Positions 20,563 to 33,070 of a stretch of 64,000 nt of DNA are shown piece after piece. Position 1 is the stretch's first letter. Each line of letters starts with the position of its first letter. Position numbers and translations under genes: made by a program. This DNA is from Tanypteryx hageni (Eukaryota; Arthropoda; Insecta; Odonata; Petaluridae), in the NCBI GenBank assembly GCA_028673005.1, contig CM054118.1:87538964-87602963 (forward strand), in the 5' to 3' direction. The notes beneath the pieces were generated by a model. That model ran no database searches and had not been told where the DNA came from. It saw only the letters and a list, made by a program, of their open reading frames with translations.

Positions 20563-21963
20563 CTATAAAAAAAATACTAACCTACAAATACTCACATTAA
20601 ATACTAAAGTTTTTAACAATTTTACTTTTAAATGCTTTCTCAGTTTGAGGAAAGGGCATAAGAAGTTCTTCAGGTAATTCATTCCAGTCCAATGCTGTTC
20701 TATTGAAAAATGAGTATTAACCAACATCTTTTCTTCGAACGTTTGTACGAACTTTACACGAGTGATCATTTTTACCTTTAAATGTCGGGGTTTTTTAATC
20801 TTAAGTTTTACTTCTTTCCGGGCTGGTTTAACAGTATACATTCGATAGAAACAAACTAACCTTTTCACTTTCCTCCTCTTTTCCAAAGTTTCCCACCCAG
20901 GCTCTTTTAACATATCTGTTACACTATCCTTTCTTCCAAAATGACCCATAACAAACCTGGCTGCCTTTCGCTGAACCTTTTCCAATTTATTAATATGTAT
21001 TCTGTCATGAGGATCCCAGACTCCTGAAGAATATTCCAATATAGGCCTTATTATTGTTTTGTATGCTAATTCTTTAGCTTTCCTACTGCTATGTTTTAAA
21101 TTTCTCATAACAAAGTTAAGTGCCTTTAAACCCTTTGAAACTATACATTCTACCTGAAGACCCCATGCTAAATCTTTTGCAATATGTATTCCAAGGTATT
21201 TTATATTATCAACCTTCGGTATTTCTATCCCTTCCATATTGTAAGGAAAATTACTCTTTTCCCTTTTCATAGAGAATAAAATATGCTCGCTTTTCTTAAT
21301 GTTTATTTTCATTTTATTTAAACATACCCGAGACATCAGCTTATCTATGTCCCTCTGCAGTAAACCTCTGTCATTCTCATCTTTAATGACTCTATAAAAG
21401 ATGCAGTCGGCTGCGAAAAGTCTCACTTTTGAGGATATTTGACTTGGTAAATCATTTATATAGATTAAGAATAATAACAGTCCTAAAATGCTTCCCTGAG
21501 GGACACCTGAGGTGACATCTATTTCATCTGATAAACTATCTCCTATCCTAACCCTTTGTTTTCTATCTGCTAGAAAGGCTTCTATCCATTGCACTACCCT
21601 CATATCTATTCCTAGAGCATAAACCTTAGTCAAGAGTAAATCATGAGGTACTACATCAAATGCTTTCATTAGATCTATCACTATACCTTCCGCTTCCTGA
21701 CTATTGTCTAATGTTTCTGCAATATCTTCACATAACTCTAGCAACTGGAGCTCATAGGAATGACCCTTTCTGAACCTGGCCTGACCTTCAAATATCATAC
21801 CAGTATCTTCTAAAAACTTTTGTATATAGTTGGCCAGACATTTTTCCATTAATTTGTAAACAACAGATGTTAGGCTTGCTGGTCTATAATTTGCAACTTC
21901 TGTCTTATTTCTGTCTTTATAAATAGGTATAACAGTGGCTTGTTGATGTTGATCTTTAACCAA
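20563..21963 (-). pseudogene. LINE ORF2 reverse transcriptase, 5'-truncated, long open frame
   Basis: A 466-codon minus-strand frame. It starts at the fingers (VIPIYKDRNKTEVANYRPASL), then LVVYKLMEK-like motif, GIVIDLMKAFDVVPHDLL, SGVPQGSILGLLLFLIYIND and the catalytic site FAADCIFYR. The last should be F/YADD, so the first catalytic Asp is Ala. The thumb (YLGIHIAKDLAW), RPILEYSSGVWDPHD and KLEKVQRKAARFV follow, and the C-terminus has NTHFSIEQHWTGMNYL. The family is Jockey/CR1-like. The uninterrupted frame points to a young insertion, but the active-site change implies it was a non-functional copy. It sits inside ORF2 of the older plus-strand LINE. Confidence 0.85.
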
Positions 21964-21974
21964 AAACTATGTGA

Positions 21975-24000
21975 AGCAAGAAAAAATCAATGAAACCAAA
22001 GTTTAAAATGCTATTATTAATATAAATTGGACAAACATCCTTTTTACTGATAATATTGATGCAATGTACTCTAAATTAAAACTAGAATTTGGAAAAGTCT
22101 ATAATTAATCAACCTACATCAAAATTATATACAACAAAAAGAAAGAGTGGATTACATATTCACTTTGTAAAGAAATTGCAAACAGATAAACTGTATTGAA
22201 AATGGAAAAATAATCCCACCAACAATTGCTATGAGAAGGAGTACAAAAGCTATAGAAACAAAGAACAGGCAATGATAAAAAAACAAAAAAGGAATATTTT
22301 ACAAACAAATTCATGAGCTTGAGCGACAAAATGAAGGACACATGGAGACAAATTAATAAATTGCTTGGTAATAACTCTCAAATTAATATAGACAATGAAG
22401 TGAACAAATATTTTGGCAAAACTCATAGGAAACCAAATTGCAGAAGCCTTCTGTAGCCAGTTCACTGAGGAAATAGATAAACTAAGAAGTAAATGTTACA
22501 CTAAATTAAGAATCATAGCAAACAACAGCATTGCAAACTCCATTGTAATACCTATGATAAATCCTAATGAATTTCGTAAAATCATACAAGAACTAAACAA
22601 TAAAACAGCACCCAGAATTGACATGATTAGGCTCAAGGATCTGAATGTAGCAAAGAAAGTCCTACCTACCATCTGCAAATTTATTAACAATACCCTAGAA
22701 AGTGGTGCTATACCTAAGGAACTAAAAACAGCCTATATATAAAGGAGGAAGGCATACTGATCTCTCAAACTAAAGACCTATTGCAATTCTACCTGGTTTG
22801 AGTAAAATATTGGGGAAATATGTTGCAATCAAACTAATGGACTACCTAACTAAATGCAAAATTATACATGGAAACCAATATGGTTTTCAAAGCAAAAAAG
22901 TACCAAACTATTATTAGAAAATCTTTTCAAGAAAATAAATCACAATCTCAACAAAAAAATAATGTACTTGCTATCTTTATTGATAATAGAAAAGTCTTTG
23001 ATATGCTAAACCTTGGAATATTAATTAAAAAATTAAAGGAAATAGGAATCAGAGGGAAAAAACTAGATAGGTTCAAGAGTTATATACAAAATAGACAATA
23101 ACCATTAACATTGATAAATATTATAGTGATTTTAAAATACTAGATTCTGGTGTACAGCAAGGATCCATTTTAGGACCTATCCTTTACTTAATATATGTGA
23201 ACAGTATTTTTGAAACAGTAGAAAATTGTTACATATTTCTTTATGCCAATGATGTTGCTTTGACATCTACACACTGGATTAGAGAATTTACAAAATGACT
23301 TAATCAATATCCAGAAATAGTCTCACAAACAATAACTGATTATAAGTAAAGCCAAAAGTCATTACATGCATATACGGCATTACAAAAGAGAGCCAGAAAA
23401 ATATAAAACTACATTCTCATGATTGCCTACATAATAAAAACAATTGAGTTAACCAATGCAACTGTACAGTACAAGAACAGGTCAAGAATACTACATATCT
23501 TCGAGTATTATAGATGACATTTAAAATTTTGATTATCAAATATTAAAAATAAATACAAAATTAAGTGCTGGCTAGAAAATTCTACGCAATAAAAGATTTA
23601 GTTCCCCTAAATGTTAAAATCATAATATACAAATCGTTGATAGAATCTATCATTAGATATGGGATAACCTTATGGGGAAGTACTTCCAATTACCTTATTC
23701 TATCACTTGAAAAGTTACAGATACAAATACTGAAACAGAAATATAACAGCATACTCAGGGACAGCCAAGCACTTTCAGAGGCCTAGATGCACTAAGAGAA
23801 AGAAGAACATACCATGTTCCCAGGAATGTTAATCTTTGTGGTATGAGGGAACATGAATTATTTATTGTTCCACACTCTCTCATCTCATCACCTATTGAAA
23901 TCAGAGAGGAAAACACAGTATCAGGTCTAAAAAAGAAACTAAGGGCATGGCTTATTGGGAATTATAAATATGTTGAAGTGACGAGATAAACCTAATATTC
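21975..24000 (+). pseudogene. Plus-strand LINE ORF2, RT to C-terminus, many frameshifts
   Basis: This resumes the LINE interrupted at 19978. Recognisable blocks in shifting frames: INIDWTNILFTDNIDAMYSK (about 22020), KFMSLSDKMKDTWRQINKLL (about 22310), NEFRKIIQELNNKTAPRIDM (about 22570), RPIAILPGLSKILGKYVAIK (about 22780), AIFIDNRKVFDMLN (about 22970), GVQQGSILGPILYLIYVN (about 23150), YANDVALTS (mutated YADD, about 23240), YKSLIESIIRYGITLWG (about 23630). The C-terminal part near 23860 reads HELFIVPHSL. The copy is old and inactive. Confidence 0.8.
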
Positions 24001-24089
24001 CAAAACAAACCAAATTTACAGTGGCTTAGAAATCTTACATATGGGTCAATTATATAATAAACCAAAATCTGGACAAAAACAATCATGTT

Positions 24090-24562
24090 ATAGTAACTTA
24101 TACTAATTTTTAAAAAAGCTTTCAACATGATTAATCCAAAACCTATGCTTCACATTTTATATAGAATTGGAGTAAGAGATGCAATTTATAACTGGTTTGA
24201 AATTTACCTCTCAGATAGAAAAATAATCATCAATTTGAATACATATATAAGTGAGCCCAAATATATTAAATATGGTGTGCCTACTGGCTCAATTTTAGGG
24301 CCAATACTGTTCATAATATACATAAATGATATATTTTAAAGTGATGGATAAAACAACCTTGCTTCTATACACTGATGATGCAGTAGTTATTGCAGTGCAT
24401 AAGGAGTTTAGTTCAGCACATCAATATATGCAGAATGACTTAAATAAAATTATGAAATGGATTCATGATTATGGCTTACCAATAAACATTTCAAAAACTA
24501 AAACAATTCACACAACCAATAATAATTATAGACAACAGGAAAATAAACTGTGTCATACATAA
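24090..24562 (+). pseudogene. Second RT fragment of the same LINE type
   Basis: Two frames read KAFNMINPKPMLHILYRIGV, YGVPTGSILGPILFIIYIND and, after a frameshift at about 24335, LLLYTDDAVVIAVHKEFSS and GLPINISKTK. The motif YTDD replaces YADD but keeps both Asp. It repeats the RT region already present at 22.9-23.3 kb, so it is a separate, truncated insertion rather than part of the preceding ORF2. Confidence 0.75.
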
Positions 24563-25880
24563 TCATGCATGCAATCATGCCAACATAGACCAACAGTCAT
24601 GTTAATTTAATTTTAAACTGATAAGGGCAAGTAAAGAGGTGATGAAGATAGCTGAAGTGAACAAAACAAAATAAGCATCAAAGGAATAACTTGAGATGAA
24701 GTGATGTGATGATTTAGAAGTAATGACAAAATATTGAGATGAGATTTGGGAGTGACATGGTGAGATGATAGGTACCTATGCATGATGTTGTATATATTTA
24801 TATATATGTATACTTGTATTCAGACAGATGATATGCTATGTTGAAGTGAAATAAAGAATGTTTGAATGTTTTTATAATATATGTATTTAAGGTGATGTAA
24901 ATAGATGACAAGAGGTGTTGAAACAAGGTTAGAGGGATGTAATGAGATGGTAAATATACAATATGTGTAGGTATATATATATATCTTTATATGTAAACTT
25001 GTTGTTAAGGTGACGATAAGTCAGGACAAGATATGTAGAGATGAGATTTTAAAGTTATATGATGAGGTTTTATGTATACCAGGGAGATACCTGTTCCACA
25101 AACGGTTTTCACCGGAAATAAAACATAATTTATACATTATAGCTATTCTATTTGAATCATAAATAAAGTCAACAATAATTGTTAAAATTTTGCTCCCGGT
25201 AAATACTTGGGAGATTTGAGAAGGTTTTCTTATGGGGAATAAAAATTACTAGTGGTACCTGCAAAAACTTTTGCGAAGTCAGTCAGAAATCTTCATGTTT
25301 AAAATCATCATCGTTAAAAATGCCTACAGCCCACACGCAGTTTACTGAACAATAATAATCTCCAATTATTAACATTGATATCTATTAAGTTTGACATAAC
25401 TACAACTATAATTTCGATGCTTCATAAAAACGCGAAGCGAATAACGCAATTCTTTTGTCTATTTGAAGGCTTAATAGACGCTAATTCAATCAGAGGTAAC
25501 AATGCGGGTTGCCTTGGCAACACCCGGAAAGGGTCCGATAAAGCCATAAAATACCGTAAAGAAACGCGTGTTTCTGTCAAATTCTTCCGTGCAACGTCTA
25601 AAAATCGCACGAATAACATATTTTATTGTTTTAGCCGTCGAATAAAGTAAAAAAGGAGAAGTTCGGCCCCTATTTACGTATTTTATTGAATGAAAGAAAT
25701 AAATCTTGAACCTTGAAAAATCAAAACTCCAGTGTAAACATATGGGAAAATGTAATCGACTTCCGGAGTCGAATCCGGGACACTTCCGTAAACGAAAATA
25801 GTTTTCCCGGGGTCTCCAAGTTGGCAGAAACAAAATGGTGTTTACAACATGTCTCTATGACAAACTGTTCAAGATATAAA
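24563..25880. other. Non-coding; GATGA-rich LINE-tail-like sequence, then unique DNA
   Basis: From 24600 to 25080 many GATGAGATG/GTGATGT words occur, resembling a degenerate 3' UTR. After 25100 no repeat or gene was recognised. A frame ending in FSVFYG-like words at 25486-25833 has no domain. Confidence 0.4.
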
Positions 25881-25884
25881 AGAG

Positions 25885-26035
25885 GGGACAGACGGACGGA
25901 CAGACGGACGGGCAGGCGGACGGACAGACAGAAGTACAGATGGACGGATAGACGGACTGGCAGACGGACGCGCAGACGGACGAACGGACAGACGGACGGA
26001 CAGGTGGACGGACGGACATACAGATGGATGGACAT
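25885..26035 (+). repeat. (GACG/GACA)n minisatellite
   Basis: Tetranucleotide-based array of GACG, GACA and GGCG units over about 150 bp. Confidence 0.95.
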
Positions 26036-26984
26036 TGAGTATTAATATATAAAGATACCCTGCAGTCGAACCCTGGTCTTCTATTCGGGATTTTTTTCTT
26101 CATTGCCTTTTATGCTTGTATTATTTGTCGTATACAGCATTATTATCATTACTTATACAATCAAAACAGAAAGGAGTTACTGAAATAACGGAGAATTAGT
26201 TTTTTTTTGTGCAATCATTGATTGTGTTATATTTAAACAGTCAGGGCCTATTCATAGAATCGTTAGTGAGCTACTAAGGCCTACTAAACACTCTTAGTAG
26301 CGCCCTGGTCCGTATGCCGTATTCATAGCGCACTACTAAGGGTAATTAAGCTTAGTAATCTACTAACTTAGTAACCCTTAGTCACTCGCTCGCTAAACAT
26401 ACGACGCCGGTGTTTAAGCGTGTCACTAGTGAGTTCTCCTCTCCAGTTTTCGAAGTGTTGTCGTGCTTTTTAGGTGATCGTTTGTTTTGAATATATCTGT
26501 ACGTATTCCATAGGTAATTAAGGTAGTTTAGGTTAATTCTGTAGTAGTGTCTCATTTTTGGTTAGTGGATTCAAGAGTAGGTCAGTTTAGTTTCGTTCTT
26601 ATTAATTTATTTATCGTATTGTTAGTTTACCGCATTCTTCATCTTATTGTTTATTTTTGTATTTTGTCGTAATTGCAGAAGCTAAGGTATATTTTTCGTG
26701 GTTGTTTACACCATTTTCTTCATAGTTTAATTTGTTTTGAAATAACTATAGTGAACGATAGATTTAATTAATTTAGTTTATTATTACAATACATCTTTAG
26801 TTATTTCATTTTGGTTTAATTCATTGTTGTTAAGTTGGTGTAATTTAGCTTCAAAGTAGAGTAGGGTAGTGCAATTTCGTTTTTATCAAATTAGTTAGCG
26901 CATTGTTAGTTTATTTATCCCGCATAGGTAATTGTTGTTGTTTATTATATTTTAATTCACATTCAAAATTCACTAATATTGGAT

Positions 26985-28170
26985 ATGGCAGTGTCCGATT
27001 TTGAAGACTTGGAAGAAGCATTGGAGTTAAGGGAAATGGAGGAAATTGGAGTAAATCGCGCTATAAAAGAGTATTTGCAGCGTCAGGATCCCTTCAGGAA
27101 ATACTCCGATAGACTTTTTAGGCGTCGGTTTAGGTTCTCGAAAGCCAAATGCTCAAGCATTCATCAACAGGAAGAATTTCTTCAGCATAAATGTGCAAGT
27201 AAGTATCATTGTAAGATGTAGGTATATGTATATTTACTTGATTTTTCATTCATTGAAACAGACCATTAAAATGTAACTTAAATTATCATGAAATAGGTGG
27301 TTGCAGCAGCCAATTTGAAGATAAAAAATATTGTGGCATGATGGAGAGGCAGCACACGACTTAAGGATACTTAACAAGTCGAATTTGAAAGTGGCAACTA
27401 CAAAGGACTCCTGTTGGGTGACAGTGGTTATGCTTGTCGTCCATATTTACTGACACCCATGCGGAATCCTCAGGTAAACCTAAAATAGTCATTATATGGG
27501 CATATATATTGAGCTTACTGTATGTTAATGAGTAATTTATACCAATGATCATTACAGTCAGCAGCAGAGGAAGCATACAATGCAGCCCACATTCAAACCA
27601 GAAACACAGTTGAGAGGCTATTTGGTGTTTGGAAAATGACATTTCGATCATTGTACAGAGGCCTCACAGGGAACCTGGAAACCTCTAAAGCCATGATAGT
27701 GTCAATGGCTGTACTCCATAACTTGCAGATAGAGTTCAGAATGGAAGGTTAGCAATCTTACATTATTTCCTAGTTTTATCCTTGGACACATTTTACCATC
27801 CAACCTCATCCATTACATAGATCAAAGTCTGACAAATCTGTGCAACAATTATATTTTTTATTGCTCACTACATCATTCTCTGATAAAAAGCCATGATTTA
27901 GCTATATAGGTATTTCTCTATAATTTTACTTATGGCTTGAGAGAGAGTTATATTACTAACAGACTGCAACATAATTATAAATTACAATTAACTTGTCCCT
28001 GTTACCTGCAATAAAAACAATGTTAATTTTCTTTGACAGAATCAGAAAGCAGCGATGATGACATGGAAGATGAAAACTTGGAAGAAAATGACGAATATGA
28101 GGATAATGGAGTACCTACAGGAAGAGGAAATATATTCAGGAGGAATTACATTGCTTTCTATTTTGAGTAG
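26985..28170 (+). pseudogene. Harbinger transposase, spliced, internally deleted
   Basis: Exon 1 (26985-27198) reads MAVSDFEDLEEALELREMEE to FRRRFRFSKAKCSS, with donor GTAAGT. The next piece (from about 27297) has NLKIKNIVA, a damaged WRGSTHD, then after a frameshift GLLLGDSGYACRPYLLTP with the second catalytic Asp (LGDSGY), ending at a GTAAAC donor near 27474. Exon 27558-27747 reads AAHIQTRNTVERLFGVWK with the catalytic Glu, then AVLHNLQIE. The last exon 28040-28170 is acidic and ends NIFRRNYIAFYFE. About 130-150 residues between exon 1 and the W-x-G-S-x-H-D block, including the first Asp region and the usual helix-turn-helix, are missing. The ATG at 26985 was preferred because the MAVSDF frame leads straight into the conserved FRFSK segment. 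Confidence 0.85.
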
Positions 28171-29468
28171 AATAAAAAGAAATCATGAAAATGTTTGTTT
28201 TGTACTCTTTTATTTCATTTTTATGTTTTTCAGCCCAATACAGTTTTTTAATCTCCATTTCCTCCTTCCTTATCTTCATTTCCTCCCTGTGCAGCACCTC
28301 TTCCCTTTCTCCCCTCCTTCTAAATGCATCCTTCTGCAACTCAATTTTTTCTTGGTGAAGTTGAATTATTACCTCTTCATAAGGAGACATCTCCTTACTC
28401 CTTTTCTTCCCTTGTTTCTGCCTGAAAGGTCAAGAAAATAAATTAGCAATTTACATCAATTACTGCTGTCATCATCAGCACTAATGTTTATTAGGGATGG
28501 AAGGAATATTTATACTGATGTTGACAGTTGTTAAGGGGAGTGGAAGGTGTAATAGGTGGTTAACTGAAACAAGGGAGATAGGACCAGATTCATTATTCAT
28601 GATGCTGTTTTTGTGTATATAAATGTTTTCATAAGCATCTAGTTTATTTCTCTTGCATGCTATTCTTTATATATTACCTTTTATTGGAGCACTAGGAAGG
28701 ATGAGGAGGGGTGTCAACTGTTTCTCTCTCCTGATCGACATTGCTTAAAACTGGGATATTTTCTTCCTCCTGCTCCAAGTTAAACAAAACAGGGGTGCTG
28801 CTCTCTGTTTGCTTATCCTGCTGTCAATTCAAGAAAAGTCTTATTTAATATAATTTGCTCAAATTAGTTCAATTATAATAATTATTTAATAACTTGAAAA
28901 TAAAAACCACCAGCATTGTGAGCTTAACAGTGATAAGAAATCGAGTTCTCACCCTTAGCACTTCCAATTACATTGAAATTCATTTTTCAGCATATATATT
29001 CTCAAGTTCATTCTTAAATATTAAGCTTACCAATATTTCAAGTTCAGCATCGTCATCCAACATGCTACTATCCTTCACAAATTGATTTGGGATAAAATTG
29101 TGGATTATGTAATCCACCTCAGTTGGGGGAGTACTTCCACTTCCAGAAGGAACTGGTCCACCTCCATCTTTATACATTCATCATTACTCAATAACTTCAA
29201 CTTGAAAGGCTCTTACCATGGTGATCGAATCTTGGGAGGATAACTTCATCCTCCTCCATTGCTCCTTGATCCTCTGCAAATTTCTTTCTCCACCATGCTC
29301 CGCTTCAAAAAGAGTCTTCACCTCCAACCACATTTTCTGCTTTTTTAGCACCATGCGGCCATCGCAACTTTTGTCTTCGACTATCGAAATTCTGTCCCTT
29401 ACTAACGCCAACAACGAATCTCTCTCTCCCTGCGACCAATTAAGAGGTCTTATCCTTTTCGCTTCCAT
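28136..29468 (-). CDS. Myb/SANT-like DNA-binding protein of the Harbinger element
   Basis: Exon 1 (29468-29217) starts MEAKRIRPLNWSQGERDSLL and contains KKQKMWLEVKTLFEAEHGG and LQRIKEQWRRMKLSSQ: the tryptophan/helix pattern of a Myb/SANT (MADF-like) domain as in the second protein of Harbinger elements. Donor GTAAGA. Exon 2 (about 29172-29031) holds STPPTEVDYIIHNFIPNQFV and ends at GTAAGC. Exon 3 (about 28822-28690) begins QDKQTESSTPVLFNLEQEEE. The last exon (28421-28139) is a charged coiled coil (YEEVIIQLHQEKIELQKDAF, then REEMKIRKEEMEIKK). The frame between exons 3 and 4 needs a one-base correction or another splice, so the gene may be broken there. In this superfamily the Myb-like protein escorts the transposase to the nucleus and DNA. 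Its last exon overlaps the transposase terminal exon on the other strand. Confidence 0.7.
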
Positions 29469-30207
29469 GACAAAAATAACTTCAAACCCACTAAATAACG
29501 ACCCAATAAAATAATAAATCAATTAACAATAATAACAATGAACAAAAACAACCCTATTAACAATAACAACACAATTAAATCCAATAAACAATGACGCAAT
29601 GCAAAGGAATACTTACACCAATAAATCCTCTATTAAAATAACTACAATTATGTAACCTATATGAAAATTAATATAAAGCTAGAAATATAAGGAAAATAGT
29701 AAATAATACGTCCTAACTTAAACAACCAATCCACAAGAAACTACACCAACAAACCGACTAAAATAACTAGAACGATGATACCTATATGAAAATAAAATAA
29801 AACACACAATAAATCCAAAAATACAAGCAAGATATTAAATAATACGAGCAAACTAAACCACCCAACCCACAGTAAACTACATTGATAATACAGATAACTA
29901 AACTAGCACTAATCTAAATGATTTAAGGAAAATAATTATCAACACCGAAAAACAAAACAGCAATGAATTAAGCGTGCCCTGCGTGCGAATGCGAAATAAG
30001 AGCAATCCCAACGTTGCCAAGCGTTGCATGACACCCTCACTATCGTAGTAGCACATTAAGTTAGTGACCCTTAGTCAACCTTAGTAGCTCACTTCTTTCG
30101 GACTATGAATACCACCTTTTAGTAACCCTTATTTACTCGCTTAGTAGGTTACTAGTAAGTAAGCCTTAGTAGCGTGTAAATATGAGAATCTATGAATACG
30201 GCCCTCA

Positions 30208-31480
30208 GTACTCACAAATAAAAAAAAGAATTTATTTACTAAAATAACGTAAATAACTTTGATATTCTTACAAAAATGCGTTTTCAGTTTTCTTTCAATA
30301 TAATAATTTACGAATGTTGTTTACTTTGATTACTATGAAAATCATTTCCCTCTCCTTTCTTCTTCCTCTCTCTCTCGTATTAAAAGAATTCAAAGCAAGC
30401 TTACACCCATAATGATAATAGAATTTCGAGGTCAAACAATGTAATTGGTAGGGAAGGCAACATCCCTTTAAAATGGCAAGATTTTCCCAAAATATGTGAA
30501 TAAACGTTTAACATGAGCGATTTCGAATTGTATGCGAAAAAAGATGAACAGAATAATAAACTTAATAATTTGTTCTTCAAAATGGTTCAAGTTCGAAGCT
30601 CGTAGGTTAACTTTTTCTAATTTTAATAAAAACGATTTAAAACCTGCACGTCGAAAAGTCTATTTTATGCTATGGGAAATGGAAAAGTCTTCCTTGGAGT
30701 CGACCCCAGGACTTTTTTTGGGATTTTTTTCGTCATCACCATATAATATGTAAATTGATTTTTCGTGCAAAAATTCAAAATTCTATTTAATCTCGGGAAG
30801 TTTGTTCAAACACGTTAAAAAGTGTCGCCGCAGTCGATGACGACAGAAAGGCTTTGGACGGACAAAAATCGACAAATTATTATGAGATGATGTTTGTGAT
30901 ATATACACATTTGCACATGTTTCATGTGTGAGTTTTAATATGGATATTGGATAAAGTGATGAGTTGTATTTATGTATAGAATATGCCTATTAATGTGATG
31001 AGATGAAGATAAGTGGCTACTTGGTGTCATGTGATACATAACACGATTTGATTGCAATTGATATGGTGAACAACAAGATGATCAGGTTGCCCCAAGGTTG
31101 CGGTAACCATCCCCTTCAGAGGGACACCAGACCATCTGCTCCGCCAGCTACTCTACACCATTTATGTAATAAATATAATTGTTTTAGTCATTTAGCTACC
31201 ATTGATTCAAAGATTAATATTTAAAGATTTAAAGATTTAAGAATTTAAAAATGTGGCACCTGCAGACAAGCCTGTCTCTGCAGGACCTGATTGTATACAT
31301 TGTTTCTTTTCAATTTCAATTGTATATGATGGTTGTGATATATATACATTTGCACATACGCTTCATGTATATATTGTTCTTTGGCACTCTTGATGAGATG
31401 TTGAGGCAATGTAAGTAATACTTGCAAGTATGGTTTAAATGTAAATTAACATTATTATTATTAAAGAAAAATATATTATT
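30208..31480. other. Non-coding, LINE-tail-like
   Basis: A block with GTGATATATACACATTTGCACA near 30893 recurs in similar form near 31335, and GATGA-rich words resemble 24.6-25.1 kb, suggesting LINE 3' UTR remnants. A short hairpin (CCTGCAGA ... TCTGCAGG) lies at 31259-31284. No gene supported. Confidence 0.4.
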
Positions 31481-31482
31481 AT

Positions 31483-31753
31483 TATATATAGCCATTACTC
31501 CTTCCACACCAAACACACAAGAGAGGAGAGAAACCAGGTGGTGGCATTAGCCTACTCTTTACGAAGAGCACCAAGGGGACCAACTGCTTAACGTCTCTTC
31601 CGAAGGACGGAGCGCTGACTTGCGCGGTCTCCTCAAATCATACAAGTAGAGGACAGGACGATCCCAGGTTGAAAAATTCGACCTCTGCCGGATTCGAACC
31701 TGAGACCGCTGGTGGAAGTCCAACACTCTAGCCACTCCGTCTTCGCCACCACC
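31483..31753 (-). mobile_element. tRNA-derived SINE, copy 1
   Basis: Read on the minus strand the head is GGTGGCGAAGACGGAGTGGC (A-box-like) with GGTTCGAATCC (B box) about 45 bp downstream, a good RNA polymerase III type-2 promoter. The body has CAGCGCTCCGTCCTTCGGAA and the 3' end has an (TAAT)-type tail. Further copies lie at 51.4/56.9, 61.5 and 62.5 kb, and a tail at 16.4 kb. The frame AGFEP-like at the B box is an artefact. Confidence 0.85.
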
Positions 31754-32339
31754 TTACATTGACTCAATAAATAATAAGTTTTTGTATGAAGAGGTTTATG
31801 CGATGAAAATGCGTCCTTTCTTATCGCTTTCGTCATATTTATTAGCGAAATCACAAATGAGTGCTTGTCTCTCTTTTCCGTCTGGTTCTCTGACTTTTCT
31901 TGACATACGTAGACAAAGGCCGTTTTGAAATCATACTAGTAATCTGAACTGCGCCTCGGAGTGCGTCTGGATCAAATCCCGATCGGAGCCCTGAAACGCT
32001 GGAATCGGCTTCTCGGTGGCTAGACGTATAGCCTACAGGAACAAATAATCTTTTTGTGAATTAAAAAAAACACGAATTGACGTTTGGGTATCGAGAAAAT
32101 CGGAGGCGAGGTTTCGAATGACGCCAATGCGTTTCACGTTTGAGACATTTTAAAATTATTTTTTCTTTCGTTATCTTAAAATTCGAACGGTTTTCATTGT
32201 TTCTTTACTTAGATTTGCCACGGCGTATGCGGATTTAACGGATGTTCACGAAAAGGTCACGAGACTCCAGCTGGGGATAAATATTGCGAATTATCGTGAT
32301 GACCTAGCGTGTCGAGTAAGTGAAAGCGGAATCGGTGAG

Positions 32340-32500
32340 CCGGAAGGTGAAGTAAGGGAGAGTGGGGGGAGGGTGAAGTGAGGGGGAGAGCGATGGGGGG
32401 GGGGAGGGTGAAGTAAGGGGGAGAGCGATGGGGGGGAGGGTGAAGTGAGGGGGAGAGGGAGGGGGCGGTGAAGTGGGGGGGGGGGTGGAATACATGGGCG
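32340..32500 (-). repeat. GA-rich minisatellite with G runs
   Basis: About three copies of a unit near 40-50 bp built from GGGTGAAGTGAGGGGGAGAG and CGATGGGGGG, ending in G runs of 10. The complementary strand gives Pro/Ser-rich frames that are not genes. Confidence 0.9.
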
Positions 32501-32863
32501 AGGAAGCGAATGAAAAGCGTCGGGACGGAAACATTTGCAAATAAAAGAAGGCGAAAACAAATCTCGCCAAGCTAATGTACTTTGATAAATGAAATTTTAC
32601 TAAGTTCCAAAAAAATTGCCCTATGTAAGGACAAAAATAACTTACAGGAAAAATTGACGGTCACATATAAAATAGCAATCACGTTTTCTCTCGGAAGAAT
32701 ATCGTCAATCAAAAGGGATTTCCAGCGCAGGGATTCTAAACGTCCATATAAAATGGGGAAATGCGACATTAATTAAGAGTGACGATGGCTTTAGACGCCT
32801 CGAGTCATATTCTTTAAACCTTCTCCATCGTCCGCCATGTTTAACCGCACGCACTAAACCAAG

Positions 32864-33070
32864 GGTGGGCAAACTTTTTACCTGGCGAGCCGCATTGATA
32901 GTTGCAGATACTTAGTCGGGCCGCATTAACAGATGAAAATGCTTCAGCGGGTCACGTTACGGTTCGCATCGGAAGTGATTTGAGATAATGCGAGGGATCA
33001 TGTTAGTGAAAATCAATAATAAATAATATGTTATCCACATAACATCACTGCAAAAGGTTTTCCGGCCGTA
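32864..33070. mobile_element. hAT MITE remnant (left end)
   Basis: Starts AAGGGTGGGCAAACTTTTT and has GAGCCGCATTGATAGTTG and GGGCCGCATT repeats, as in the copies at 46.4 and 60.4 kb. The matching right end was not found, so the limit at about 33070 is approximate. Confidence 0.6.

Larger units (their letters stand above)
26244..30204. mobile_element. PIF/Harbinger transposon, 3961 bp
   Basis: Left end GGGCCTATTCATAGAATCG, right end in reverse complement GGGCCGTATTCATAGATTC. Both continue into subterminal repeats of the words CTACTAAGG and TTAGTAACCC. Flanking 3-bp duplication TCA at 26241-26243 and 30205-30207. It contains two spliced genes converging on each other: a Harbinger-type transposase on plus and a Myb/SANT-like protein on minus. 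This two-gene layout is the known one for PIF/Harbinger. It is the most complete element in the window. Confidence 0.95.

Noticed and set aside
25885..26035. CRISPR-like or coding interpretation of the GACG array
   Set aside because: It is a simple tetranucleotide-based repeat; Arg/Asp/Thr frames on plus and Ser/Val/Cys frames on minus are by-products.
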